From Leptospira vanthielii serovar Holland str. Waz Holland = ATCC 700522 (GTDB lineage Bacteria > Spirochaetota > Leptospiria > Leptospirales > Leptospiraceae), in NCBI RefSeq assembly GCF_000332455.1, contig NZ_AOGY02000014.1, positions 124,001-188,000 of the forward strand: a DNA stretch of 64,000 nt. The letters are read 5' to 3'. Position 1 is the stretch's first letter, and each line of letters starts with the position of its first letter. Both the position numbers and the translations under genes were made by a program. The notes under the pieces were generated by a model that saw nothing but the letters and a program-made list of their open reading frames with translations, was not told where the DNA came from and searched no databases. This document shows, one piece after another, positions 56,214 through 64,000 of this stretch.

Positions 56214-57926
56214 ATGTTTTCGTTTCGAAACATATTTGTTTGTATTCTATTGGCCTATCTCATCGGTGTACCGGTGTTTGGGCAGAACCGTTATGCGTTG
56301 TTCATTGGAACTAACTACAAAGGGAACACAGCCAAAATCCCTGAGTTGAATCTTTGTGAAGCAGACGCAACGTTCTTAAAGGAAAAAATCCAAAAGAAAG
56401 GAAACTTTAAGGATATCAAAGTCCTGTTAGGTTCCATGGTCACTCGTGACAATGTAAAAAATGCGATTACCCAACTGGGTAAAGTTGTGGGAAAAGAGGA
56501 CTCTGTCTTTTTATATTTCTCCGGCCACGGAATGTATATGAAAGATGCGAAGGCCAAAAACGGAATGCGTAACTATCTCATTTGTTACGATCGCCCTCAT
56601 ATTTCCGATGAAGAGTTAAACGAATTTTTAACAGAAATTAAATCCCAAAAGACGGTCCTTGTGATGGACTGTTGTTATTCAGGTGGGATTGCCAAAAAAG
56701 GAAAAAATACTCGCGGTGCCGCTGAGATTCCGATTGCCCAAGGAAATGATGGAGTTGTGCGTCAAAACGCAGAAGACTATTTTTTCCAAGACAAAGCAGT
56801 CATTTCCTCCTCAGACGATGACCAAACATCCATCGAAGTGGGGGGAACCATCAACCACGGTATCTTTACTTATAACTTTGGAAATGCCTTGGAAAAAGGG
56901 GACTTAAACAAGGACAGTGTAGTGACTGCTCTGGAAGCCTTCTTTGTTGCCAAAGAAGAAACAGTGAAGATGGCTCGCCAATTCAATCACGAACAAACCC
57001 CACAAGTTTCAGGGAATGCGGCGGGAATCTTTTTATCAGGTTCACCGAAACCACAAAATCCTCCCCCAAAACCTCCGAATGTTGTGGTAAACGTGCCGAT
57101 TACCCCTGTGGAAAACACAACGCCACCAAACAATAATAACACAACGCCTCCGCCTGTAAAACCAGAACCGGAACCAACACCGGCCAACGAAACCACAGTG
57201 GTCATCCCTCCGATTACGGAAGTGGAACCACCAGCCCCACCATCCGTCACAACAGGAAGTATCCTCATTCGCACTTCCATCATCAAAGATAAGTCTTATG
57301 GGGGAGCCGCTACCAAGTCTCCTTATGACCTTCTCAACAAACAGGGAAAACTAAAATCTTCCCCGCCAGAAGACAAAGTAAGGTCAATCAAAGTCCTCGT
57401 GGATGATCAGGAATACACATCTCAGGTCACAACAGAAAAATCGAAAATTTGGGGATCGGTTTCCAAAAATGGAACCTTGGTTCAGGGCGATATTTACAAT
57501 GTGAAAATTGATAACCTTCCTGCCGGAGTGCACCAAATTGAAATCCGTGCGGACAAGTATCCTATCTATAAAACAGCCACGGCAGTGCTTCCGAAACAGA
57601 CGGTCACTGTGGATGCCATCAATTCCATGGATGGGTTTGGTGCGATTCGGGGCCGAGTGTTTTACAAAACCTTGGACAACCCGATCGAAAAACACCCCAT
57701 CTATATGCCGACAGTGGTCTCAACCAACCAAATCTTCAAAGTCACTACCGACAAAGATGGATACTTTTGGTTCACCAACCTAAAACCGGGTAAATACGAA
57801 ATCCGAGCGAGTTTCATGGAAGAAATGAAATTGGAGAATTCTGAGATCAATATCAAACCTGGGGAATTGACAACTGTAGAGATCATCCTCAATAAAAAAT
57901 TGAGTTATACCAAGACAAAATACTGA
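56214..57926 (+). CDS. Exported caspase-like (peptidase C14) protein with C-terminal beta domain
   Basis: A 570-residue protein with a signal peptide (MFSFRNIFVCILLAYLIGVP). The caspase-like domain (25-275) begins RYALFIGTNYKG and has the catalytic His105 in SGHGMY and Cys154 in DCCYSG. An EF-hand-like GDLNKDSVVTALEAF lies near 250, as in other bacterial metacaspases. A proline-rich linker (about 285-345) leads to a beta-domain region with a carboxypeptidase-regulatory-like repeat (DKDGYFWFTNLKPGKYEIR). ATG at 56214 is chosen because AAGAGG lies about 10 nt upstream; ATG at 56178 would put 12 odd residues before the signal. Confidence 0.9.
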   Translation: MFSFRNIFVCILLAYLIGVPVFGQNRYALFIGTNYKGNTAKIPELNLCEADATFLKEKIQKKGNFKDIKVLLGSMVTRDNVKNAITQLGKVVGKEDSVFLYFSGHGMYMKDAKAKNGMRNYLICYDRPHISDEELNEFLTEIKSQKTVLVMDCCYSGGIAKKGKNTRGAAEIPIAQGNDGVVRQNAEDYFFQDKAVISSSDDDQTSIEVGGTINHGIFTYNFGNALEKGDLNKDSVVTALEAFFVAKEETVKMARQFNHEQTPQVSGNAAGIFLSGSPKPQNPPPKPPNVVVNVPITPVENTTPPNNNNTTPPPVKPEPEPTPANETTVVIPPITEVEPPAPPSVTTGSILIRTSIIKDKSYGGAATKSPYDLLNKQGKLKSSPPEDKVRSIKVLVDDQEYTSQVTTEKSKIWGSVSKNGTLVQGDIYNVKIDNLPAGVHQIEIRADKYPIYKTATAVLPKQTVTVDAINSMDGFGAIRGRVFYKTLDNPIEKHPIYMPTVVSTNQIFKVTTDKDGYFWFTNLKPGKYEIRASFMEEMKLENSEINIKPGELTTVEIILNKKLSYTKTKY

Positions 57927-57966
57927 CCCAAAATCCTTTCTTAGATTTTGGATAGGCAAAGGAAAG

Positions 57967-57989
57967 ACCCTCTTCGGAGGGTTTTTTTA
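57967..57989 (+). terminator. Terminator of the caspase-like gene
   Basis: The stem ACCCTC-TTCG-GAGGGT is followed by seven T. The loop is a stable UUCG-type tetraloop. It lies 41 nt after the stop. Confidence 0.9.
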
Positions 57990-58050
57990 TATATCGGTCT
58001 GGAATTCCATCTTTGATTGGAAGCTTTTGGACAGGGTTATGAGACCTATT

Positions 58051-58064
58051 GATTAAATTTAATC
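58051..58064. promoter_or_regulatory. Palindrome A upstream of the small exported protein
   Basis: GATTAAATTTAATC is a perfect 14-bp palindrome. Its centre is exactly 21 bp (two helical turns) from palindrome B. The three related sites between 58051 and 58159 suggest a regulator array; no other gene lies in 57927-58234, which also holds a terminator. Confidence 0.5.
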
Positions 58065-58071
58065 TATAATT

Positions 58072-58085
58072 GATTAATATTAATC
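58072..58085. promoter_or_regulatory. Palindrome B upstream of the small exported protein
   Basis: GATTAATATTAATC is a perfect 14-bp palindrome of the same kind as palindrome A, which would place two bound proteins on the same DNA face. Confidence 0.5.
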
Positions 58086-58141
58086 CAGATTCGCCATTTT
58101 TTGCTAATTTGGGCCCATCTAGGGGAAATTCTTCGTAATTT

Positions 58142-58159
58142 CCGATTGAATTTAATCGG
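58142..58159. promoter_or_regulatory. Palindrome C upstream of the small exported protein
   Basis: CCGATTGAATTTAATCGG is an 18-bp inverted repeat with one mismatched pair. The inner GATTGAATTTAATC matches palindrome A at 13 of 14 positions. It lies 75 nt before the ATG at 58235. A possible half-site AGATTAAAC is at 58183-58191. Confidence 0.5.
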
Positions 58160-58234
58160 GATGAGAACTTTTCTAGAGTCATAGATTAAACAAAGGGAAT
58201 CGGAAAAAGAGGTTCCCACTCTAGAGAGGATCAC

Positions 58235-58600
58235 ATGAAAACAACAAAGATAATCGCAACAGGGATCTTAGCTATGGGACTTGCAACAGCAAATCTCTAC
58301 GCTTTAGATACAAACGAAAGATTGGAGCTTTTGGAGTCTGCTATGATTGAACAAGCAACCACTCCGGCGCAAAAATCTGCCGTTTCGGAATACCTAGCGA
58401 ACATCGCTAAAGAAAAAGTAGAAATGGCTCAGGCACTTCGTGACAGAGCAGGATCTACTCGAGGTGGTAAGGCTCTTAGCCAAATGAACGAGAAGAAAGA
58501 ACTTCTTCGCCGTGCAGAAGCTCTTGAAAAAGAAGCCAAAAAATACCAAACTGTCTCTATGGATCTTAACCAAGGTTCCATGCGGGTAGCACAAAACTAA
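58235..58600 (+). CDS. Small exported helical protein, unknown
   Basis: A 121-residue protein with a classical signal peptide (MKTTKIIATGILAMGLATAN, ending near LYA). The mature part is about 95 residues, mostly helical and charged (LANIAKEKVEMAQALRDRAG, then RRAEALEKEAKKYQ), likely a periplasmic coiled coil. No cysteine. The ATG has AGAGAGGA 4-5 nt upstream, a strong site, and a terminator follows, so it is a single-gene unit. Three palindromes lie upstream. The family is not recognised. Confidence 0.75.
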   Translation: MKTTKIIATGILAMGLATANLYALDTNERLELLESAMIEQATTPAQKSAVSEYLANIAKEKVEMAQALRDRAGSTRGGKALSQMNEKKELLRRAEALEKEAKKYQTVSMDLNQGSMRVAQN

Positions 58601-58630
58601 GCACCTCAAATTCATTTTGAGACTAGCGAG

Positions 58631-58657
58631 AAAGGTCAGGTTCGCCTGGCCTTTTTT
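58631..58657 (+). terminator. Terminator of the small exported protein gene
   Basis: AAAGGTCAGG-TTCG-CCTGGCCTTT forms a 10-bp stem with one T-G pair and a UUCG loop, followed by T. It lies 31 nt after the stop and before ftsQ. Confidence 0.9.
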
Positions 58658-58713
58658 TGTGCCCTGTTGATAAATGCTTTCCAAACATCCTTACTATGTG
58701 ACATAATCAATAT

Positions 58714-59445
58714 ATGGTTGACACCCCCCAAGAAATCAAAGAAAAACGATTTGGGCGTGTGGTTCCGATCCTTTTAGTCTTTGTGGGCCTTGTGGCTCTG
58801 GGACTAGTCTTTCGTTGGGGTAGACCCGTGAAACCGGTGGTTCGTGTGGAGTGGGAAGGCCTTGTGGCTCTTTCTCCTGCAGAAGTTTTTCGCTCTTTGG
58901 GAGTGGATCCAGAAGCACCAACCATAGCCGATTGGAAAGAATGGGAGAAACGATTGTCAAACCATCCGAGGATTCGGAAGGTTAGAATCACCCGCGATCC
59001 CGATGGATTTTTGATTATCAATGTACAGGAGAAAGTCGCCGAATTTGTCATACATGTAGGAAATTCCCTGTATGAAGTGGATGAAAATCTGGAGATACTT
59101 TCCAGAGATCGCGTGTTAGCTAATCATCTAATTGTGATTAGTGGACAGTTCACGGTGGGGGAACAAAAACTAGAAGGCAGACAAATTTTTGATATCACTA
59201 AAGAAATGCGACATGCTCTTTCCTTATATCCCGCACTCAAATCCAGAATTTCAGAACTCGCCGTTGAACGTGACGGCAATTATACTTTGTATTTAAAATC
59301 TCCCAATTCCATGAAAGTGTATTTAGGTGATAAGTTAGAATTGAATGTGTTTCGCAAATTATATGCTTCGATTGCTTATATGGAAGCAGAATCTGTGAAA
59401 GCTGTTTCTATAGATTTAAGAGGAGAGGACGCCGTTTACCACTAA
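58714..59445 (+). CDS. ftsQ: Cell division protein FtsQ
   Basis: Bitopic inner-membrane divisome protein of 243 residues. A short cytoplasmic basic region comes first, then one membrane segment (residues 17-34), then a POTRA domain starting [17 protein letters not shown] near 42. The beta domain has [26 protein letters not shown], as in FtsQ. The FtsQ-FtsA-FtsZ order downstream strongly supports the name. The sequence is divergent from E. coli FtsQ. Confidence 0.88.
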   Translation: MVDTPQEIKEKRFGRVVPILLVFVGLVALGLVFRWGRPVKPVVRVEWEGLVALSPAEVFRSLGVDPEAPTIADWKEWEKRLSNHPRIRKVRITRDPDGFLIINVQEKVAEFVIHVGNSLYEVDENLEILSRDRVLANHLIVISGQFTVGEQKLEGRQIFDITKEMRHALSLYPALKSRISELAVERDGNYTLYLKSPNSMKVYLGDKLELNVFRKLYASIAYMEAESVKAVSIDLRGEDAVYH

Positions 59446-59446
59446 T

Positions 59447-60685
59447 ATGACCTATGATGATGCACCGATCATAACGGCCTTGGATTTGGGATCCTCTCTT
59501 GTTAAAGTTGTCATTGGGCGACTTGTGGGTGATTACGAAATCGAAATTATTGGAACAGGAGTTTATCCTTCTGCCGGTATTAAAAATGGTTCTATCGTTA
59601 ATATAGAAACAACAACAAAATCCATCATAGAGGCGTTTGGTGATGCCGAACTTATGGCCGGCCAAGAAGTGAATACCGTTGTCGTAAATGTTTCTGGCAA
59701 GTCAGTAAATGGGTTCAATGAAAAAGGAATCATCGCTGTTACTAACAGAGAACGAATCGTTTCAGAAACGGATATCATGCGTGTTGTCGAAGCAGCACAA
59801 GCGGTTCATATTCCGAACGACCAACAAGTCATCCATGTTCTTACAAAAGAATTCAAAGTAGACGACCAAGTCAATATCAAAGATCCGATTGGAATGACAG
59901 GGGTTCGTTTAGAAGCAGAAGTACATATTGTATCCTGCGGGAACACAGCACTCAATAATATTGACCGTTGTGTAGAACAAGCCGGCCTTTTGCAAATGGA
60001 TCGAGTGTTATCAAGCCTTGCCTCTTCAGAAGCCATCCTAACTTCAGGAGAAAAGGATTTAGGAACTGCAGTCATTGATATAGGCGCTGGAATCTGCGAC
60101 ATCATTATCTATGTGGATGGCGGAATCGCTTTTTCCTCCGTCGTTCCTTTTGGTGGGTTCCACATCACAAGCGATATTTCTATTGGTTTAAAAACCACTG
60201 TAGAAACAGCGGAAGTCATCAAAAAACGATATGGTCATACGCGCATTGATATGGTGGACCCTACAGAAAAATTTGAAATTCCTTCTATCTCTGGAAGGCC
60301 ATCCCGTTCGGTCTTTCGTCAGGAACTAGTGGAAATTTTAGAACCGAGAGTTCGTGAAATTTTAGAAATGATTGATCATGAACTGGTTCGGTCAGGATTT
60401 AAATCTAGTTTGGCGGGAGGAGTCATCCTTACAGGCGGAACTTCCCTATTACAAGGAATTGAAGCCACTGCTGAGGAAGTATTACGTTTGTCAGTTGGTC
60501 GTGCCAAACCTGCGGGCCTTAGCGGCCTTGTGGATAAAATTTCCTCACCTGAATATGCTACTGCCGTTGGTCTTATTAAATATAGTTCAAAAATACAAAA
60601 CCTAGAACAAAGAAACATGCATTCCGGATCTGATTCAGACGGTTGGATGAAGAAGGTTCGTCGTTGGATGGAGAATAATCTCTAA
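59447..60685 (+). CDS. ftsA: Cell division protein FtsA
   Basis: Actin-like ATPase of 412 residues that tethers FtsZ to the membrane. [14 protein letters not shown] near residue 11, the 1C subdomain near 85-165, [15 protein letters not shown] near 205 and [16 protein letters not shown] near 325 are conserved. The C-terminal [15 protein letters not shown] is the amphipathic membrane-targeting helix. The start is 1 nt after the ftsQ stop. AGGAGAGGA lies 18 nt upstream, rather far, so coupling with ftsQ translation is likely. Confidence 0.96.
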   Translation: MTYDDAPIITALDLGSSLVKVVIGRLVGDYEIEIIGTGVYPSAGIKNGSIVNIETTTKSIIEAFGDAELMAGQEVNTVVVNVSGKSVNGFNEKGIIAVTNRERIVSETDIMRVVEAAQAVHIPNDQQVIHVLTKEFKVDDQVNIKDPIGMTGVRLEAEVHIVSCGNTALNNIDRCVEQAGLLQMDRVLSSLASSEAILTSGEKDLGTAVIDIGAGICDIIIYVDGGIAFSSVVPFGGFHITSDISIGLKTTVETAEVIKKRYGHTRIDMVDPTEKFEIPSISGRPSRSVFRQELVEILEPRVREILEMIDHELVRSGFKSSLAGGVILTGGTSLLQGIEATAEEVLRLSVGRAKPAGLSGLVDKISSPEYATAVGLIKYSSKIQNLEQRNMHSGSDSDGWMKKVRRWMENNL

Positions 60686-60689
60686 GGAT

Positions 60690-61886
60690 ATGTCGATGTT
60701 GTACCTAGAAGAAGAAAAAACAAGCCCTGCCATTATCAAAGTCATTGGAGTTGGTGGAGGCGGAATGAACGCCGTCACTCGTATGGTTCATGCTAAAATG
60801 ACGGGTGTTGATTTTATTGTAATGAACACCGACGAACAAGTATTATTAAAATCTCCTGTAGAAGTCAAAATCCAATTAGGTAACAAAGTAACTCGTGGTA
60901 TGGGGGCAGGTGGGGATCCAGAACTTGGAGAGAAGGCCGCCCTTGAAGACAAGGAACGAATTGTATCGGCTCTCAAAGGTGCCGATATGGTTTTTGTCAC
61001 TGCAGGTATGGGTGGTGGAACAGGCACTGGAGCTGCTCCCATCATTGCAGCCATTGCTAAGGAAATGAAATGTTTGGTTGTCGGTGTGGTGACGGTTCCA
61101 TTTTCTTTTGAAGGAAAACGCAGAGCTGAACTTGCCAAACAGGGAATTGACCAACTCCGTGCCAACGTAGACACTCTCATCACCATTCGTAATGATTCTA
61201 TCTTTCAAGTGGTAGATAAAAACACTCCGGTGGATATGGCGTTTCGTGTGATCGACGATATCTTGTTAAACGGGGTTCGCGGGATCAGTGATATCATAAA
61301 CCACCCCGGAATCATCAATGTAGATTTTGCCGATGTGAAAACCATTATGAAAGATACTGGGGATGCAATTTTGGGTGTAGGGGAAGGAAGCGGAGAAACT
61401 CGTGTGAGTGAAGCCGTAGAACAAGCCATCAACAATACTCTTCTCGAAGATTCTAGTATTCAAGGGGCCAAGTCCCTTCTTATCAATGTGACTGGGGGAA
61501 ATGATCTTACCATCCACGAATGGAATGAAGTTTCGCAAATCATTACAGCACAAGCAGATCCCGATGCAAACATTATCATTGGACTCAATGAGGATACAAA
61601 TCTTTCCGAACAAATCCGAGTGACAGTGATTGCTACTGGTTTTTCCAAACGAGGAAAACAGTACCAAAGAGAACAAAAGGTTGTGGGTTCAGAAGAATCG
61701 ATTTCTCCTATGGTTTACATTCGAAAGAGTGAAGAGAGAGATTCTGGACTTGGAAAAGAACAAGAGTCAACTCGAAGTATCCGCCAATCGAACCGGGGAT
61801 TTTCTTCTCAGAAACAATCCTCCCCGTTTCAAAACTACGGAGAGGACTACGACATCCCCGCTTTTTTAAGAAGGAAAAACGACTAG
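60690..61886 (+). CDS. ftsZ: Cell division protein FtsZ
   Basis: Tubulin-like GTPase that forms the division ring. The 398-residue protein has [13 protein letters not shown] near residue 20, [16 protein letters not shown] (the GTP-binding signature) near 102, the T7 loop region with [11 protein letters not shown] near 210, a variable linker, and the C-terminal binding peptide [10 protein letters not shown] for FtsA. ATG at 60690 is only 3 nt after the SD-like AAGGA; ATG at 60696 (MLYLEEEK) has better spacing (7 nt) and may be the real start. It converges with the lipoprotein at 61946. Confidence 0.98.
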   Translation: MSMLYLEEEKTSPAIIKVIGVGGGGMNAVTRMVHAKMTGVDFIVMNTDEQVLLKSPVEVKIQLGNKVTRGMGAGGDPELGEKAALEDKERIVSALKGADMVFVTAGMGGGTGTGAAPIIAAIAKEMKCLVVGVVTVPFSFEGKRRAELAKQGIDQLRANVDTLITIRNDSIFQVVDKNTPVDMAFRVIDDILLNGVRGISDIINHPGIINVDFADVKTIMKDTGDAILGVGEGSGETRVSEAVEQAINNTLLEDSSIQGAKSLLINVTGGNDLTIHEWNEVSQIITAQADPDANIIIGLNEDTNLSEQIRVTVIATGFSKRGKQYQREQKVVGSEESISPMVYIRKSEERDSGLGKEQESTRSIRQSNRGFSSQKQSSPFQNYGEDYDIPAFLRRKND

Positions 61887-61900
61887 AAGTAAACCCTTCT

Positions 61901-61938
61901 ACTGACTTAAATACCTCGATCGTACTCAGTTAGTCAGT
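61901..61938. terminator. Weak convergent terminator candidate after ftsZ
   Basis: ACTGACT and AGTCAGT pair across a 24-nt loop, with TTATTTG after on the plus strand. It is the only stem in 61887-61945, and it is weak. Confidence 0.3.
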
Positions 61939-61945
61939 TTATTTG

Positions 61946-63352
61946 TTAGTTCGAATATGAACGAACGGAAACAAACAAAGGTTTGCCGGCTTCCACGAGG
62001 AGTTTTTTGGGAGCAGCAGTCACAATAGATCCTGGAGATTCTACTTTAAAGTCGTATTCTCCGGGAGCTAAAAAGACTCGTTTCACTTGGAAGTTGGCCG
62101 GAATGGTTCGCCAACAACGTAAGTCTGGGGCAATGGTCTGAGAAACGGCAAGGCCCGCAGCAGCACCGGCTGCCACTCGAATGAGTCCAGAAACCAAGTC
62201 GTTATTTTTAGATTTCCCGCTAGATTCAATGGCACGAGCCATCGCCTCCGATGCAATCACAGCAGCTACAATCTTTAAGGACAATGAGGTAAGGTTTTTT
62301 GTGATGAGAGTTTTGTAATTTTCGTTAAAGTTGTTCATTGCTGTTTCAGAATAGTTGTTCATGATATCTGAATAACCAACATCCACACCATTGATGAAAT
62401 ATTTTTTAGGAAGAGAACCATTGGGATCCCTTTCTTTATAGATAGGAATTGGATTTTCGGCAATGGAAAGTGCTGCAATCGCACCAGTAAGAGATGCTCC
62501 CGCCCCTTTGGAATAAAGACCTACTTCTACGGCTCCCCTGAGTGCGACAGCAAAATACTCATCTTCCATGAGTTTTCCCCGAGACATTTTGATCGCAGAT
62601 TTTCCAGCTTCATGAATGATGATGACTTCAGAAAGTTTTTCGTTTTCTGGAGATGTTCTTTGCATGGAACTATCGTAAGCTTGGAGACTAGAACGACCTG
62701 CCCCATACTTCGATTTGTCCCCAGAGTCACCTTCCTTTGCAGCTAACAGATATCTATCGGCGATTAAGTTTTGACTTTTTCCAATGAGTTGTTCCATGTT
62801 TTTGTATTGGACGCGAGCATCATTGTAACGGCCGAGGGATTCTGAAACATAAGCATCGATGAGTCTTGCTGCATTGTTTTGTCTATATTCAGGCGCCATA
62901 AACCGCATTTCTTTTAGTTCGAAGTCGAGTCTTCGGAAGTAAATTTTTGCGTTAGCCGTATCACCTTGAAGAAGATAATTATTCGCAATGTAGAACTTGA
63001 TCATAACTCTTTCAAAGTCTTCACCGGTGTAATTGGACTCGTTGTCAGAAAGGACGAACGAAAGACCTGACCTCATCATACTGACTTTGATATTGTCCGC
63101 TAAATCTTCTGCTTCTTTGAAAACTTTATTGGAGGTTACGTAATCACCTTTGGTATGAAAAATCATACCTGCTTCCATTAAAAAAAGAAGTTTATCCTTG
63201 TTAGATGAACCTTCGTAAAGTTCTCTAATTTTAGGAATGGCAGAGTCATAATCTTGCCCATAGTACGCCGACTCAGTTGCTTTGATGATTTTGTTATAAT
63301 CACTGGCGCAACCGAGAATGAAAAGAGAAAGAAAGAGAATTGTTTTTTTCAT
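61946..63352 (-). CDS. Lipoprotein with TPR-like repeats (COG3014-type)
   Basis: A 468-residue lipoprotein: signal MKKTILFLSLFILGC with lipobox FILGC. Residues 20-225 are TPR-like helices (AYYGQDYDSAIPKIREL, MIFHTKGDYVTSNKVFKEAE). The second half has a glycine/alanine-rich stretch near 385-410 and a beta-rich end. I recall this type (COG3014) beside LpoB-like proteins in other Gram-negative bacteria, and that is the gene found upstream here, 17 nt away. It may support the peptidoglycan synthase activator; function is unproved. Confidence 0.75.
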   Translation of the reverse strand: MKKTILFLSLFILGCASDYNKIIKATESAYYGQDYDSAIPKIRELYEGSSNKDKLLFLMEAGMIFHTKGDYVTSNKVFKEAEDLADNIKVSMMRSGLSFVLSDNESNYTGEDFERVMIKFYIANNYLLQGDTANAKIYFRRLDFELKEMRFMAPEYRQNNAARLIDAYVSESLGRYNDARVQYKNMEQLIGKSQNLIADRYLLAAKEGDSGDKSKYGAGRSSLQAYDSSMQRTSPENEKLSEVIIIHEAGKSAIKMSRGKLMEDEYFAVALRGAVEVGLYSKGAGASLTGAIAALSIAENPIPIYKERDPNGSLPKKYFINGVDVGYSDIMNNYSETAMNNFNENYKTLITKNLTSLSLKIVAAVIASEAMARAIESSGKSKNNDLVSGLIRVAAGAAAGLAVSQTIAPDLRCWRTIPANFQVKRVFLAPGEYDFKVESPGSIVTAAPKKLLVEAGKPLFVSVRSYSN

Positions 63353-63369
63353 GAAATGATGGGCAGGGG

Positions 63370-63948
63370 TTACCAGCTAACCCCTTTATTTCCTCGAACA
63401 GCTAATTTACGATAAGAAACTTTTTCAGACCAAACTGCGATGGTTGTTTCCACTTCGACTAGTTCGATATTGATAGATTGTTCTACGATTTTTTCTCCAT
63501 CAGAGGTAAACATGTTTTCGTTGATTTCGCAACGAACAAAGAAGTTGGGAGACTTGAGTTTTCCAATGGAGAGCCTGTTGGAAGTAAGTCCGGACAAACT
63601 GAACTGGATTTCGTTCAGTGACTGTTCTCTTGTTTTTGTGCGAACTGTATAAATTTTGCTTTTGATGAGTTTGGAAACAAAGGCGTTGTCAAAAAGTTCT
63701 GTTTGGATTTGTTCCGATGTATCGTTACGTGTAGGGAAGTGGGCAACAAAGACACCTTCTTCATGTGGGTTTTCTTTAAAGTACTCCCCAATTTGGCCTG
63801 CGAGTTTGTCGGCAGCTTTCACCAATTCCTGGCTAGTGAGCCCACCTGAGTCGGAGATATAATCATCAGCGTTGTCGAGTCGTTTGGGACTGCTACTGCA
63901 TTGGAATAAGAATCCTACTAAGAGAAAGGAGAAAAGAATTTGTTTCAT
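63370..63948 (-). CDS. LpoB-like lipoprotein (peptidoglycan synthase activator family)
   Basis: A 192-residue lipoprotein with signal MKQILFSFLLVGFLFQC. The mature part has the LpoB order: LTSQELVKAADKLAGQI, then NAFVSKLIKSKIYTVRT and the final strand IAVWSEKVSYRKLAVR. LpoB is an outer-membrane activator of the synthase PBP1b in Enterobacteria; the role in spirochaetes is inferred. ATG at 63948 is chosen; a longer start at 63993 would place 15 odd residues ahead of the signal. It heads a two-gene unit facing ftsZ. Confidence 0.7.
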   Translation of the reverse strand: MKQILFSFLLVGFLFQCSSSPKRLDNADDYISDSGGLTSQELVKAADKLAGQIGEYFKENPHEEGVFVAHFPTRNDTSEQIQTELFDNAFVSKLIKSKIYTVRTKTREQSLNEIQFSLSGLTSNRLSIGKLKSPNFFVRCEINENMFTSDGEKIVEQSINIELVEVETTIAVWSEKVSYRKLAVRGNKGVSW

Positions 63949-63957
63949 AACCCCACT

Positions 63958-63987
63958 TATATGGGGGACACAACCAGGTCTTGTCAA
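63958..63987 (-). promoter_or_regulatory. Promoter of the LpoB-like/COG3014 operon
   Basis: On the minus strand a consensus -35 TTGACA (63982-63987) is followed after 18 nt by CATATA (63958-63963) as -10. CCCC/GGGG arms flank the -10, and GGGG sits 2 nt before the ATG at 63948, a possible Shine-Dalgarno. The leader would be very short. Confidence 0.5.
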
Positions 63988-64000
63988 TTCCAAAAATCGG

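Noticed and set aside
56987..57286. Gly/Val-rich 99-codon minus-strand frame
   Set aside because: It is the mirror of the proline-rich linker of the caspase-like protein; low-complexity antisense.
57889..58182. 97-codon minus-strand frame after the caspase-like gene
   Set aside because: Covers a terminator and the palindromes, has no ribosome site or family features.

Overview
The window looks like a chromosomal segment of a Leptospira species, probably from the saprophytic clade. Evidence: a moderately AT-rich genome, frequent TTG and GTG starts, a clear relative of the Leptospira flagellar-coiling protein FcpA (6713-7615), spirochaete-type lipoproteins, a DUF1574-type SGNH protein next to an MBOAT acyltransferase, and several c-di-GMP and 7TM-DISM/PP2C signalling proteins. 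The genus call rests on remembered family features, not on a search. I see no tRNA, rRNA, CRISPR array, insertion sequence or prophage; the region reads as stable core chromosome with some accessory genes.

Layout. 1-180: tail of an unknown membrane protein and a bidirectional terminator. 181-3120: a minus-strand unit of a small zinc-ribbon protein and leuS, with a consensus promoter and a hairpin between the genes. 3241-6687: a YbbA/YbbP-type ABC transporter. 6713-7615: fcpA. 7843-9971: a DnaC-like ATPase, folK and panB. 9968-13515: DAHP synthase, rhodanese, an ABC-F ATPase and a separately terminated 53-residue protein. 13626-19796: a YihY-type membrane protein, small unknown proteins, a TauE/SafE permease, an EAL phosphodiesterase, a nitroreductase-like protein and a DsbA/FrnE-like protein. 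19862-28742: a lone RND pump subunit, a DUF2804 protein, a GMC oxidoreductase with an ankyrin partner, a VPS62-like lipoprotein and a lysine-rich exported protein. 28824-33638: the ribosome/membrane-insertion operon rpmH-rnpA-yidD-yidC-jag-mnmE. 33848-37989: an MltA-like protein, a TetR/PhlG-like hydrolase/GST module and a CDF exporter. 38073-53271: mostly minus strand, with GGDEF-EAL proteins, a PP2C sensor, pheT, pyrC and recQ plus small enzymes. 53331-58600: an MBOAT/DUF1574 pair, an exported caspase-like protein and a small exported helical protein behind three palindromes. 58714-63948: ftsQ-ftsA-ftsZ converging on two envelope lipoproteins, one LpoB-like.

Shared themes. Envelope growth and division are covered by FtsQ/A/Z, the LpoB-like lipoprotein, the MltA-like transglycosylase, YidC/YidD and the O-acylation pair. 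Signalling is rich in c-di-GMP enzymes (three) and a SpoIIE-type phosphatase.

Main points for a second look: (1) two near-identical operator-like repeats, each over a predicted -10, between a TetR gene and a PhlG-like/GST operon, with a 19-codon out-of-frame leader ORF across the repressor start; (2) rnpA, whose coding similarity runs upstream of its first ATG with no standard start codon available; (3) three GATTNAATNTTAATC-like palindromes, two exactly 21 bp apart, before a small exported protein gene; (4) two genes under 60 codons, rpmH and a 53-residue unknown. I found no clearly new multi-gene defence or biosynthetic system.
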